From NCBI RefSeq assembly GCF_016234775.1, contig NZ_JACRAH010000043.1:1-56338 (forward strand): DNA of 56,338 nucleotides. Reading direction: 5' to 3'. The number at the start of each line of letters is the position of its first letter. The stretch's first letter is position 1. A program made the translations under genes and the position numbers. Below are positions 27,201 to 35,796 of this stretch, piece after piece. The notes beneath the pieces are model-generated. The model ran no database searches. It saw nothing but the letters and a program-made list of their open reading frames with translations, and had not been told where the DNA came from. The DNA is from Aquabacterium sp. (lineage in GTDB: Bacteria > Pseudomonadota > Gammaproteobacteria > Burkholderiales > Burkholderiaceae_C).

Positions 27201-27273
27201 GCTGAACCTGGTGGTCAAGGTGCCTCAGGCTGATGGCAGCGTCAAGAGTGTGCCGGTGAAGATCGGGCAGTGA
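18235..27273 (+). CDS. Filamentous haemagglutinin-like adhesin (TpsA, two-partner secretion)
   Basis: Giant secreted exoprotein of 3012 residues. It has an extended signal peptide of 62 residues (LVWSDALQTYVVAPE, then a basic stretch and a hydrophobic core ending EAHA), a TPS haemagglutination-activity domain (about 63-330) with the hallmark NPNG at 176-179, a Ser/Asn/Gly/Thr-rich beta-helix of NSGT repeats (about 530-1070), the conserved FhaB/CdiA middle region with KRLGDSNYEAYLIRQQ (about 1500-1670) after a Gly/Ser linker, and a second repeat area (about 1690-2900). The last 75 residues contain TWVKFDPATGAFTGTPP, like He_PIG/cadherin-type domains. There is no CdiA VENN motif, toxin tail or immunity gene, so it is probably an adhesin, not a contact-inhibition toxin. 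Confidence 0.93.
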   Translation: MNGHASLNRSFTLVWSDALQTYVVAPETARRRSKRSGSALKPLVHAAVVAAAALGALTEAHAQVKAATTVVPTGGNANAYIAPNGVPVININTANAAGISHNQFTRYDVEINGMVLNNGNTSQVARQSQLAGQVMANVNLIDEARIILNEVVSTRRSTLAGFTEVLGRKADVIVANPNGITCTGCGFINTDRVTLTTGTPNMAPNGSLNGFTVNRGDILVNGSGFNASAQQVLDLVARSVRIDGQINVPDLGIVTGANVWSYDTRNVTGSATATGTVPDYAIDSSALGGMYAGRIRLVATEAGVGVRMLGEAAASADDFTLTSAGKVDIRSKVSAERDLSVTSTMTGGDAVSLTDANLSARRDLALTATTGGATLNGSVLVATHDLSMTLGSLSDTASSTVMDDNNKRYAGHALNLNVTQAASLDGTTWGSGGTWSGTVGSLSVGASGATLYASDTLSLTATTGNLSLATAAVVATNDLSLTATSGAISTAAGAGQGIQSSSGNIALTSATGLTNAGVITADAGNVTARLDGTVTNSGTIFAHGALDMADRNNTTTENLSNSGTMLAEGSLSLKGAAMTNTGGIQGTTGSTVTGTSFNNSGLFVASATAGDSGSFTLASLTNSGTVQSAEDLSVALSSSLSNSGKLLADHDLSIANGSASVSMSNTSTGVIQAANALSVTGSQTAFGTQAGVLLGHTATLNIASLNNSGTLQSDTSMSLTTSGAAINSGTVLAKTSMTLTGASLSNSGWLESDTTMGLNLTGALTNTSSGTILAKTTQSFTAGSLSNDGEIQADGAQTVNISGAATNTGTILAQSTQSWTSGSLNNSGTLEADAAQTMTVSGAVTNSGTLLASTTQTASLGSLNNSGIWEADDGASLTVTGAITNSGKLITSATTGHNGSITAATLSNTSAGTIQAAQNLSISLSGATLSNAGKILAANDLSVSSTGSGLTLSNLSGGYLQSGTSAGDTLTLSGTGFVLDNQAGSRLLSDQLLLTLASLTNAGTLQGGTAASTISVSGTLNNSGTMTLSTSNGGSGTVTADTVTNSGTLQSQGAMALNIATMLTNSGTTLSGGNVTVRGTDASYAIDNTGRLEAGGALDLKGQSAGNGVTISVGGSGVLRGASMAMNTSSLTIANGGMVNTTGAMDLTLGSLSMGGTTSRIVAGSGSSTIGISNSFTNPGAIYASGNLTLTATSINNSTTGGIAASGNLTTQATGGAFDNYGALYAGGTLTASSTTTFTNRGTTSAAQGTIDAGGAISISAPTFVNSSTINGNGNITITAATFHNDVAGGDTRQWVTVSDSGDVYDRTDDWYDFPDDYRREYWYRTRRVEQQFSGGTPTFKPQILGGQTVTIQNFNTGTNVGGVISGNTVTLSGNGGGSTFTNNDLSLNYITYRHDWNYYTHWIALGPAKYDDHVLNDNAEVQTGAGQVSNIGAGIFANTLNAGGFALTNAGSPYSASANSRSTSGTSGGSVSGSVSGTSGTTGSGGLTGGGGVGGTTPVVGSNPLDFSGLILSLPGNPNGYFVPVLGPNARYLIETNSLYAVGSNFVGSNYLAERYGFNPDTVEKRLGDSNYEAYLIRQQLIKQTGNNIIAGQADESSQMKNLMDNAVTQGKQLGLTWGQPLSATQIGNLKEDMVWMVEVTVAGQKVLAPVVYLSAATKAGIESGAVIAAKDVNLNLTSLTNTGGTISGSNSLNITSQGDITNLSGTIKGGDVSLASTKGSIRNETLATTTGGDKYQNTVIGKTATITATKGLTLDAAKDITVKGGQVAAGGDASLSAGGNVTFDTIENKKANTTSSSSSNGLTSSVTTTTVATTEQIKSGLTSGGNLSIKSKNDITLAGTDVNAGGNANLDAGGSVNLLARANSTKTTSSTTTSGLGVGGGLVGSQTTDSVKGSDRNVGTTLNVGGNAAVTAKKDITLQGATVDVKGDGKLDAGNNINILAGKDADYSKTTTKTSTFLKVDSGSGESGSNSQSSSGSKSGNGAASANASASADANASGKGGLILGESSTSTTTTLDQRSVGSSVKFGGNVDVNAGNTLTLKGSELSAGGDANINAKDVKVLAGENIKTSSTTTSTTSIGFMGESDNKANAQAKAGASAESGGAGASGKASKSGVGGTAGADANKLGAQASADASAEASSENKLALARTSNTSDSSLDITHTGSAIKSGGNMKINASNALTTVGSSIESGGNMDVKAKDMSFQAAQDVHETRSSSDVTSVGLYADASASAKAQANAKAGGGSMSASGSASAEAKAEGSVGLYGNNTKSSDVKGETTAVTSSLKAGGNMTRTATNSITDVGTNIEAGGDFSQSAKTITSKAAQNTTYESSKSEKNEAKLGLYAEAGASASASANGSAGIGGAVSGTNTSTSADAAAGIKASYENDKSASSSSSSTAVVSTIKAGGKVSSTSSGKTSLEGTQINSGGDTELNAGSLDYKAAANTSTSTSTEGKGQGELKVDIKLKSGSLAGGYETSTTKESSSEAVVGGINAGGNLKINTKGDTRLEGTQLSSGGDTSITTGGNLKVDAARNTQTSSTTGYNVAAEISGGKSKSGSSGGFEASGGYNDSSSNASQAVVSNIQSGGKLNVKSGGNASFEGTNIASQGDASIAAKGDLAFNAAKDTASSKSLDVSANIGASKSSDKGGTNAKTGETTKPSSSKEGSFGASADYAQSNSTTATGGTIQSGGNLKLSSGKDTTLEGTQVTAQGKTTVAAGGNVNVKAAESTSSDFAVGGSIGGSTKRETTTGDDGKKTTAKTNEMASADNSFGLSGSKSTTSSVASIGGGQGVDIVAGKDVTLVGTKVDSGGDTKIAAGGNVNLKAATSSTVGGAIGGTAGDGGGVINRAEIGGSTSKEGVNINGAGNLQINSGGRTSMEGTQAKVDGAASINAAGGIEKSSAVSGGATVGMTKVGAEVDVAKTSIQAKGGVTEKTGAAAGPQVKAVVQVPTNLPPGKKIDIKTADGKPMPTWVKFDPATGAFTGTPPADFKGTLNLVVKVPQADGSVKSVPVKIGQ
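19830..21450 (+). repeat. Degenerate NSGT beta-helix repeats in the adhesin
   Basis: Around 20 imperfect units recur about every 20-27 residues with the core N-S-G-(T/K/I/W/L) followed by hydrophobic and small residues, for example TNSGTVQSAED, NNSGTLQSDTS, TNSGTLLASTT. At DNA level the units repeat as AACAGTGGC / AACAGCGGC with variable flanks. They are typical of right-handed beta-helical haemagglutinins and may recombine to change length. Confidence 0.75.
23680..26960 (+). repeat. Eleven FHA-type modules with variable Ala/Ser/Lys inserts
   Basis: Modules of about 80-130 residues share a core such as LEGTQxxxGGDTxxxAGG. The cores in order are LAGTD (about residue 1839), LQGAT, LKGSE, TVGSS, DVGTN, LEGTQ, LEGTQ, FEGTN, LEGTQ, LVGTK and MEGTQ (about residue 2874). 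Between the cores lie inserts that differ in length and are rich in Ala, Ser, Lys and Gly (for example ASASANGSAGIGGAVSG). The cores match haemagglutinin repeats; the inserts look like loops projecting from the beta-helix. Confidence 0.75.
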
Positions 27274-27305
27274 TGTTCTGAGTCAATAGAGGCGTCGGCA
27301 GGCTG

Positions 27306-27671
27306 TCAGATCGGGCACAACTTGCTGACGGCCTCGATCAGGTAGGTGGGCTGGAAGGGTTTGGTGATCCAGACCCTCACACCCATGTCCGCCGCTTCAG
27401 CCTTGCGCTCTACTTGGCTGTCCGTGGTGAGCATCACCACCGGCGTGAATTTGTAGTTCGTGCTGCGCAGGTGCCGCACAAATTCGATGCCGTTCATGCC
27501 GGGCATGTTGAGGTCGCACACCACCACGTGGATGGATCGCCCATCGAGCAAGGCGCAAGCCTCTTCTGCGTTGGCCGCCTCTGTGATCTCGTAGCCAGCT
27601 CGCTCCAGCGCGACCTTGACGACCATGCGAAAGCTGCCCGAGTCTTCGATGATCAGTACGTTCTTGCTCAC
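27306..27671 (-). CDS. Single-domain response regulator (CheY-like)
   Basis: Stand-alone receiver of 121 residues with no output domain. The acidic pocket LIIEDSG, phosphoacceptor Asp53 (VVVCDLNMPGMNG) and switch lysine in VWITKPFQP are present, so it should be phosphorylatable. It lies 13 bases after the HD-GYP gene on the same strand, with the second receiver gene beyond, so the three are probably one operon. It could transfer a signal to the HD-GYP protein or to a motility or adhesion target. The 3' end faces the end of the adhesin gene with a gap of 32 bases. Confidence 0.92.
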   Translation of the reverse strand: MSKNVLIIEDSGSFRMVVKVALERAGYEITEAANAEEACALLDGRSIHVVVCDLNMPGMNGIEFVRHLRSTNYKFTPVVMLTTDSQVERKAEAADMGVRVWITKPFQPTYLIEAVSKLCPI

Positions 27672-27684
27672 GATAATCTCCCGT

Positions 27685-28974
27685 TCATGATCCCACCTTG
27701 CCTGACTCGGTATCGAAGTAATAGGTCATGCGTTTGCGAGGTGACAAGTAGGCATGGGCGTCGCTTGACAGTTGCTGAGGCCGCATGGTTTTGGTGACGG
27801 ATACGTCTTGCTCCACTTCCAGGTCCACCACGATGGCTTCTTCTTTGGGTACTGAGGGGTCGTACACCAGTACCACCGGCCGCAATGGCTTGGTCGTGTT
27901 GACCGATACCACCATGGCCATTGCGCCATTGGAGAGCACCACGATCGTGCCGGGCGGGTACACACCCATGCAGCGCACAAAGGTGCTCATGGCCAGTTGA
28001 TCGAACTGATTGCGCTGCTGCGCAAACATCATCGACAAGGCCTCGTGGGGCGTCATGGCCTTGGCCGGGTTGGCCGGGTTGCAGTATTTGTCATAAGCGT
28101 TGACCAGCGACACGATGCGCGACAGCAAGGACATCTGCGCCGCCGTGACGCCGTTGGGATAACCACTGCCATCGACCCGCTCATGGTGTTGGGCGATCAC
28201 TTGCAGCACTTCGTTGGGCAGGTTCATGCGTTTGGCGATGTTCACGCCATATTCGCAGTGCATCTGCATGAGGGCTGCTTCGGCCTTGGTCAGGGCTTCC
28301 TGCTTGCGCACGATGCGGTCGGGTATCTCCAACTCGCCTATGTCATGGAAGAGCGCACCCATGCCGACCATTTGAACCACAGGCGCTGGGGCCTTGAGTT
28401 CCTTGGCCAGCATCATCGACAGCAGCGAGACGTTCAGCGAGTGGTAGTAGACGTCCTCGCCGCCCACCTTGTCCGCCATCAGCTGGATGGACACATCGGC
28501 ATCCACCAGCATGGAGTCGGCGATCGTTTTGATCAGCGTGCCGGCTTCGGCCTTGACCTCTTCGGGGCGCGAAAAGATGTTCTGGTTGATGGATTTGATC
28601 GTCTTGGCTGCGGACAGCAACTCCTTCTCGCAGGCCGCAGACTTGATGCGTTGCGCTTCCAGCCGTTTCATGCGCGCCTGCTTGGCCTGGAAGACCGGGT
28701 CTTCACTGCGAGGCAGCGGCGGGGGGGGCGGTGGAGGCGGGGTGTCGCTGGGTTTGGGTGCCGGGAGGGGCTTGCTGTCGCTCTTGCTCGGCGAGTAGCG
28801 CACGCGTTTGAGGGACAGCCCTTGGATCGTGGCGACCTGGTCCAGTGACTTTATCTTGAAGCTGGAGAAGGTGAAGGGGTGTTCCGTCCAGCTCAGATCC
28901 AGATGGACGTACAGCCCGATGCACAGTTGCTCGGGCAGGATGTAGTGCTCATTGGATGCTGTGTCAGCGCTCAT
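27685..28974 (-). CDS. HD-GYP domain phosphodiesterase with DUF3391 N-terminus
   Basis: Likely cyclic-di-GMP phosphodiesterase, 429 residues. Residues 1-150 resemble DUF3391 (PEQLCIGLYVHLDLSWTEHP) and include a proline run at 79-87. The HD-GYP domain (about 170-340) has His178, the HD pair at 210-211 in FHDIGELEIPDR, and HHERVDGSGYP at 263-273, so the metal ligands and GYP motif are kept; the usual HDIGK reads HDIGE. The last 80 residues (VLSNGAMAMVVSVN) form a small beta-rich tail common to DUF3391 proteins. It sits between two lone receiver genes, 24 and 13 bases apart, which suggests that they control it. Confidence 0.92.
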   Translation of the reverse strand: MSADTASNEHYILPEQLCIGLYVHLDLSWTEHPFTFSSFKIKSLDQVATIQGLSLKRVRYSPSKSDSKPLPAPKPSDTPPPPPPPPLPRSEDPVFQAKQARMKRLEAQRIKSAACEKELLSAAKTIKSINQNIFSRPEEVKAEAGTLIKTIADSMLVDADVSIQLMADKVGGEDVYYHSLNVSLLSMMLAKELKAPAPVVQMVGMGALFHDIGELEIPDRIVRKQEALTKAEAALMQMHCEYGVNIAKRMNLPNEVLQVIAQHHERVDGSGYPNGVTAAQMSLLSRIVSLVNAYDKYCNPANPAKAMTPHEALSMMFAQQRNQFDQLAMSTFVRCMGVYPPGTIVVLSNGAMAMVVSVNTTKPLRPVVLVYDPSVPKEEAIVVDLEVEQDVSVTKTMRPQQLSSDAHAYLSPRKRMTYYFDTESGKVGS

Positions 28975-28998
28975 GGGGCATGACTCTATGCAGGCACA

Positions 28999-29364
28999 TC
29001 AACTCAGTTGGCGCGTGACGACGTCCAGCAATTGCCGGGGGGAGAAGGGTTTGGTCAGGTAGCCATCGGCGCCGGCCTGTTTGCCCTGTTGCTTGTCGTT
29101 GTCCTGCCCCTTGGCGCTGAGGATCACGACCTTCATCTTCTTGAGCGAAGCATCACCCTTGATGTGACTGCACACGCCAAAGCCATCCAGCGAGCCCGGC
29201 ATCATCACGTCGAGCAAGACCAGATCAGGCTTGAGCTGGCGGGCCATCTGCAGGCCGATATCGCCGTTTTCTGCCTCGTGGATATCGAAATCCTCGATCT
29301 CCAGGGTCATTCTGATCAATTCGCGGATGTCCGCTTGGTCTTCAACGATCAGCACGCGTTTCAT
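28999..29364 (-). CDS. Single-domain response regulator (PhoB-receiver type)
   Basis: Stand-alone receiver of 121 residues: LIVEDQADIREL, phosphoacceptor Asp52 (VLLDVMMPGSLDG), VVILSAKGQDNDKQQG and switch lysine in YLTKPFSP. The frame is open far upstream, but I start at ATG 29364 because a strong GGAGG site lies just upstream and MKRVLIVEDQ is the natural N-terminus. First gene of the leftward receiver/HD-GYP/receiver run. It diverges from the CHASE/PAS kinase gene at 29545, which is its most likely phosphodonor. Confidence 0.92.
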   Translation of the reverse strand: MKRVLIVEDQADIRELIRMTLEIEDFDIHEAENGDIGLQMARQLKPDLVLLDVMMPGSLDGFGVCSHIKGDASLKKMKVVILSAKGQDNDKQQGKQAGADGYLTKPFSPRQLLDVVTRQLS

Positions 29365-29544
29365 CTTGTGAACCTCCAGGGGCATACCAGTGAGTATCAG
29401 ACTCAAGCTTGGTCCGGAAAAGCCGAAGATGGCTGAGAAAGTCATCTTTGTTTTGAGAAAAATGCACGTCTGCGACAGCTTGCTGCTTCTGGCGGTTCGG
29501 CCCGGCTTTGGCTGGGTGGCTGAACACGCCTGCAGGGAGGCCAG

Positions 29545-32500
29545 ATGATCCACAGCGCCTGGCGTCAGGTCTTCGGGTCGGCTCGGTTGCTGGTCGAGTT
29601 TCTGTTGATTGTGGCCGGTTGTGAAGTGGTTGTCATGTTCCTGCTGCCATGGCTGGCTCCCAGCGTGAGCGACTGGCAGGAAGCGCTCCTGGATGCAGCG
29701 ATGTTGTCCATGCTGGCGGCCCCACTGGTCGCCTGGCGTGCCCACCGCATGGTGCAGCGTGTGGCATCTGCGCCCAGCATCTCCGATGACCTGCTGCATA
29801 GCCGTGCGACCGTGTTGCCAGCGCTCGTCTTTATGGTCGGTGTGAGCCTGACGGTATCCCTGGCCTGGGGGCTGCACAGGCAGACCCAGCAGGCCGCCCA
29901 GGTCCGTTTTGACCATGTGGCGACGCGCCTGGAGCATGTGGTCAGAGAGCGCTTTGATCGTGCACTGGATGGTCTGCGTGACACCATCCGGGCGTCGGAC
30001 ATGCTGGGGCACCCCTTGCGCCGGCAGGAGTTGCGCACCTGGATTGCAACCAGAGACTGGCTCAAGGAGTCGCCTGGTACGCTGGCCTTGAGCGTGATCC
30101 AGCCATTGGCCCGCAACGATGTGTCCCTGTACGAGGCACAACGCCAGGTCGAAGGTTTTTCAGACTTCCGGATTCGCACTGCGGGTGTTGCGCCGGATCT
30201 GTATGTGATCGATGCGATCGAACCCTGGCGTACCAATCAGAAGGCGCTGGGCTTTGATCTGGGGTCGGAGCCGGTGCGCCGTGAAGCTTTGCAGCGGGCC
30301 GTGGACACGGGGCAGCCTTCGCTGACCTCGCAAGTTACATTGGTACAGGACCACGGCAAACGGCCGGGCTTGCTTTATTTCATGCCCATCTATCAAAAGG
30401 ATGTGCCGCTGGATACGGTTGCGCAACGGCGCGCGGCCTTGCGGGCGCTGGTGTCCGCCCCGATTCTGGTCGAAGACCTGTTGCAAGGGCTGGATCCAAG
30501 CTTGCAGCCGCAGGCCAGCTTTGCCCTGTACGAGGTACAGCGGGACGGTGTCTGGGGCAGGCTGGCTGGTTCCGTGCCACCTGGCACAAGCGCCACGCGA
30601 GCCTTGTTCGAGCATGTGATGGAGCTGGAGGTGGGAGGGCGTTCGCTGCGGTTGCAGGTGCGCTCCACACCAGGGTTTGATGGGGCCAACGGCTATGGCA
30701 TGGCGGTCTGGCTGGCCTTGCTGGGCATCATGCTCAGCGCCATGGCGGCGGTGTCTGTCTGGTTGATGAACACCGGGCGCATGCGAGCCCAGGCCATGGC
30801 GAACGTCATGACCCAGGATCTGCTTGATGCACAGCGCGAAGCTGAAAAAGCCTCCCGTGAAGGCGCTGTGCTGGTTGCTACCTTGAACCAGTTCAGCATG
30901 GTCTGCGTCACCAACCCGGAAGGTGGCATCACCGATGTCAACGACGCCTTGTGCGAGGCCAGTGGCTACAGCAGGGACGAGTTGCTGGGGCAGAACCCGC
31001 GTCTGCTGGGGTCTGGTGAACACGATCCCTTCTTCTGGATCACCGTGTGGCAGACCTTGTTGCACGGGCAACCCTGGGTGGGCGAGGTCTGCAATCGCCG
31101 CAAGGATGGTGAGCTTTACTGGGTCCAGTGTGTCATCTCGCCCATCACCGATGCGCGCGGTGAGATCGACAAGTACATCTCGATTGCCTATGACATCACG
31201 CGCACGCATCGTGCGCAAGATGAACTCAAGGCCAATGCCGAGCGCTACAACCTCGCCATTGATGGTGGCAGCGATGGCATGTGGGACTGGATGAACGTCA
31301 ATGCGCAGGAGGAGTGGTGGTCGCCCCAGTTCTACCGCTTGCTCGGTTATGAACCCAGCGAGATCCCGGCCAACCTGGTGATCTTCGATGCCATGCTGCA
31401 TCCCGATGATCAGAAGGCAACCTTTGTGGCCATCGAGAAAGCCTTCAAGGATCACCAGCCCTTCGACATCGAGTACCGTCTCAAGACCAAATCTGGCGCA
31501 TACCGATGGTTCCGTTCGCGTGCCAAGGTCTACTTCGACGATTTTGGCGCGGCCACACGCATGGCTGGCTCCATTCAGGACGTGCACGATCGCAAGGAGG
31601 CACAGGCCAAACTGCGTGAGCACAGTCAGCAGATGTCGGCGATTTTCTCGCTTTCACCCGATGCCTTCGTGTCCTTCGACATGACGGGGCATGTAAGTTA
31701 CATCAGCCCGGCCTGGTCGCATCTCACGGGGATCTCTGGTCATGGCCTGATTGGCGAGGACGAGGACACCTTCAGCATGCGACTTTTCGAGCGCACGGTG
31801 GCGGGACAGGCGGTGGGCAGCATGGCTGCGCTCAAGCAGATGGACCATTCGGCCGCGCAGCCTGGCGAAGCGGTTGAAGGCGGGCGTGTGGTCATCGAGA
31901 TGAAGCCGCCCGCCAGGCGCATGCTGGAGATGCGCCTGAGCCGCAGTGAGGGTGGGGCGGTGTCGCAAGTGCTGCACTTGCGCGACGTGACGCACGAGAC
32001 CGAGGTCGACCAGATGAAGAGCGCCTTCCTGTCCATGGCCGCGCACGAGTTGCGCACCCCCATGGCCAGCATCTATGGCTTCACCGAATTGCTGCTTACG
32101 CGCGAACTCAAACCCGAGAAGCAAAGAGATCTGCTCAGCCGCATTTATCGTCAAAGCGAAGCCATGGCGGCCATCATCAATGAGTTGCTGGATCTCGCCC
32201 GCATTGAGGCGCGTCAGGGCAAGGACTTCAGCTTCGGTGCCTTCAACCTGGCCGATCTGGTGGGTGATGTCATCCGCGACTTCAAGCAGCCGCAAGACCG
32301 GTCGCTTCCTCAGACCGATTGGCCGGACGAGCCAATCCTGGTCTGGGTGGACAGACAGAAGATGCAGCAGGCTACGCTCAATGTGCTGTCCAACGCCTAC
32401 AAGTATTCACCACAAGGTGGCGATGTGCATGTGCGCGTGGTCATGCAGGAGCTTCATGGCAAGCCGCATGTGGGCGTGCAGATCGAGGATCACGGGCTCG

Positions 32501-32760
32501 GCCTGTCGCCCGATCAGTTGGCGCGTGTGGGCGAGCGCTTCTACCGCGCCGACAAGTCAGGCAGCATTCCCGGCACTGGCCTGGGCGTGACCATCGTCAA
32601 GGAAATCATGGAGTTGATGGGCGGGCATGTCACGCTGAGCAGCGAACTGGGCCAAGGCACGATCTTCACCTTGTGGATGCCTCGCATGGAGGCGGCTCCC
32701 TCGCAATTTGTTCAGCTAGACAGTTCGAGTCATGCCAACGAGGTCGAGCCGGCCGTTTGA
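29545..32760 (+). CDS. CHASE and multi-PAS domain sensor histidine kinase
   Basis: Membrane sensor kinase of 1071 residues. Three N-terminal hydrophobic helices (within about 10-115) precede a CHASE-type extracellular sensor (about 120-330, with RTWIATRDWLKESPGTLALS) and a further membrane helix at about 384-408. Three PAS domains follow (about 445-555, 565-690 with FYRLLGYEP and WFRSRAKVYFDD, and 690-800), then HisKA with His834 (LSMAAHELRTPMASIYGF) and an HATPase ending VTIVKEIMELMGGHVTLSSE. There is no receiver or DNA-binding output of its own. It diverges from the receiver/HD-GYP run, suggesting a phosphorelay onto these lone receivers. GGGAGG precedes the ATG. The CHASE ligand is unknown. 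Confidence 0.93.
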   Translation: MIHSAWRQVFGSARLLVEFLLIVAGCEVVVMFLLPWLAPSVSDWQEALLDAAMLSMLAAPLVAWRAHRMVQRVASAPSISDDLLHSRATVLPALVFMVGVSLTVSLAWGLHRQTQQAAQVRFDHVATRLEHVVRERFDRALDGLRDTIRASDMLGHPLRRQELRTWIATRDWLKESPGTLALSVIQPLARNDVSLYEAQRQVEGFSDFRIRTAGVAPDLYVIDAIEPWRTNQKALGFDLGSEPVRREALQRAVDTGQPSLTSQVTLVQDHGKRPGLLYFMPIYQKDVPLDTVAQRRAALRALVSAPILVEDLLQGLDPSLQPQASFALYEVQRDGVWGRLAGSVPPGTSATRALFEHVMELEVGGRSLRLQVRSTPGFDGANGYGMAVWLALLGIMLSAMAAVSVWLMNTGRMRAQAMANVMTQDLLDAQREAEKASREGAVLVATLNQFSMVCVTNPEGGITDVNDALCEASGYSRDELLGQNPRLLGSGEHDPFFWITVWQTLLHGQPWVGEVCNRRKDGELYWVQCVISPITDARGEIDKYISIAYDITRTHRAQDELKANAERYNLAIDGGSDGMWDWMNVNAQEEWWSPQFYRLLGYEPSEIPANLVIFDAMLHPDDQKATFVAIEKAFKDHQPFDIEYRLKTKSGAYRWFRSRAKVYFDDFGAATRMAGSIQDVHDRKEAQAKLREHSQQMSAIFSLSPDAFVSFDMTGHVSYISPAWSHLTGISGHGLIGEDEDTFSMRLFERTVAGQAVGSMAALKQMDHSAAQPGEAVEGGRVVIEMKPPARRMLEMRLSRSEGGAVSQVLHLRDVTHETEVDQMKSAFLSMAAHELRTPMASIYGFTELLLTRELKPEKQRDLLSRIYRQSEAMAAIINELLDLARIEARQGKDFSFGAFNLADLVGDVIRDFKQPQDRSLPQTDWPDEPILVWVDRQKMQQATLNVLSNAYKYSPQGGDVHVRVVMQELHGKPHVGVQIEDHGLGLSPDQLARVGERFYRADKSGSIPGTGLGVTIVKEIMELMGGHVTLSSELGQGTIFTLWMPRMEAAPSQFVQLDSSSHANEVEPAV

Positions 32761-32776
32761 TGGCCGGCACGTCTTG

Positions 32777-35002
<2,226 letters not shown>

Positions 35003-35053
35003 TTACGTACACTGCCCATCAACTGATTGACCGATCCTCGGAGGAGACTCGTG

Positions 35054-35635
35054 ATGAAACGTATTTTGCTGGCTGCTGCATTGGTGGCGTTGACAGGCGC
35101 TGTCGGTGCCGAAATGACCTCGTTCCGTATTGGTGCGACGCTTGGTTCGGCCCGAATCGACATGGATTGCTCGGGCACCACTACGTGTGACAAGACCGAT
35201 ACCAGCTTCAAGATCTACGGCGATTACCGTCTCTCTGACATGTGGGCGGTTGAGGCGGGTTACATGAAACTGGGTCAGCTCAAGGCCACGGCTTACGATC
35301 CAGGTGACTCCACGACGAGTGAATCCACGGTCAAGGTCACCGCACCCTATCTGGCGCTGGCCGGGCGGGCTGAGATCATCCCTGACCTCAATTGTGTGGT
35401 GCGCGTAGGCTTGGCCCGTGTTCGGACGGAGATGCATGTGACGGAGCCCACCTTGCCCGTGGACTTGAGGCTCAAGACGATCAAGGTGAAGCCTTATGTG
35501 GGCTTGGGGCTGGAATATTCGATCATGCCAACTCTCCAGGCTGTGGCTGGCGCCGATTTCACGCATGCTGAAGCGCACGATTTGGTGACCGGCACCGTGC
35601 GTTCGTTCAACCTGGGCGTGCAATACGGTTTCTGA
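35054..35635 (+). CDS. Small outer-membrane beta-barrel protein, paralogue 1
   Basis: Predicted outer-membrane protein of 193 residues in the OmpA-like/opacity barrel class. A signal peptide (KRILLAAALVALTGAVGA) is followed by alternating hydrophobic strands and a C-terminal QYGF, the aromatic end recognised by the barrel-assembly machinery. The motif DCSGTTTCDKTDTSFKIYG, with two cysteines, recurs in the next two genes. GGAGG lies ten bases before ATG 35054; a GTG at 35051 is also in frame. Function unknown: such barrels may be porin-like, structural or adhesive. TTGTGT (34983-34988) and TACACT (35008-35013) 19 bases apart are a weak candidate promoter. Confidence 0.85.
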   Translation: MKRILLAAALVALTGAVGAEMTSFRIGATLGSARIDMDCSGTTTCDKTDTSFKIYGDYRLSDMWAVEAGYMKLGQLKATAYDPGDSTTSESTVKVTAPYLALAGRAEIIPDLNCVVRVGLARVRTEMHVTEPTLPVDLRLKTIKVKPYVGLGLEYSIMPTLQAVAGADFTHAEAHDLVTGTVRSFNLGVQYGF

Positions 35636-35664
35636 AAATTTTCTGAAAGTTTTTGTGATTAGCC

Positions 35665-35692
35665 AAAGGCTCCGTTTTCGGGGCCTTTTTTT
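35665..35692 (+). terminator. Rho-independent terminator after paralogue 1
   Basis: AAAGGCTCCG (35665-35674) pairs with CGGGGCCTTT (35679-35688) with one G-T pair and a TTTT loop; a seven-T run follows. Confidence 0.85.
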
Positions 35693-35796
35693 GTTGTGAA
35701 GCCGGCACGAAGCCCCGCATTCATGGGGGCGCGCATTCTTTGCGTTTCCTTACACTCGTCCGCGGCATCGATCGCCAAAAACTCTAGAGGACCTTT

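Noticed and set aside
26900..27273. Contact-dependent inhibition toxin at the adhesin C-terminus
   Set aside because: No VENN-type motif, no nuclease or other toxin-like segment and no immunity gene after it.
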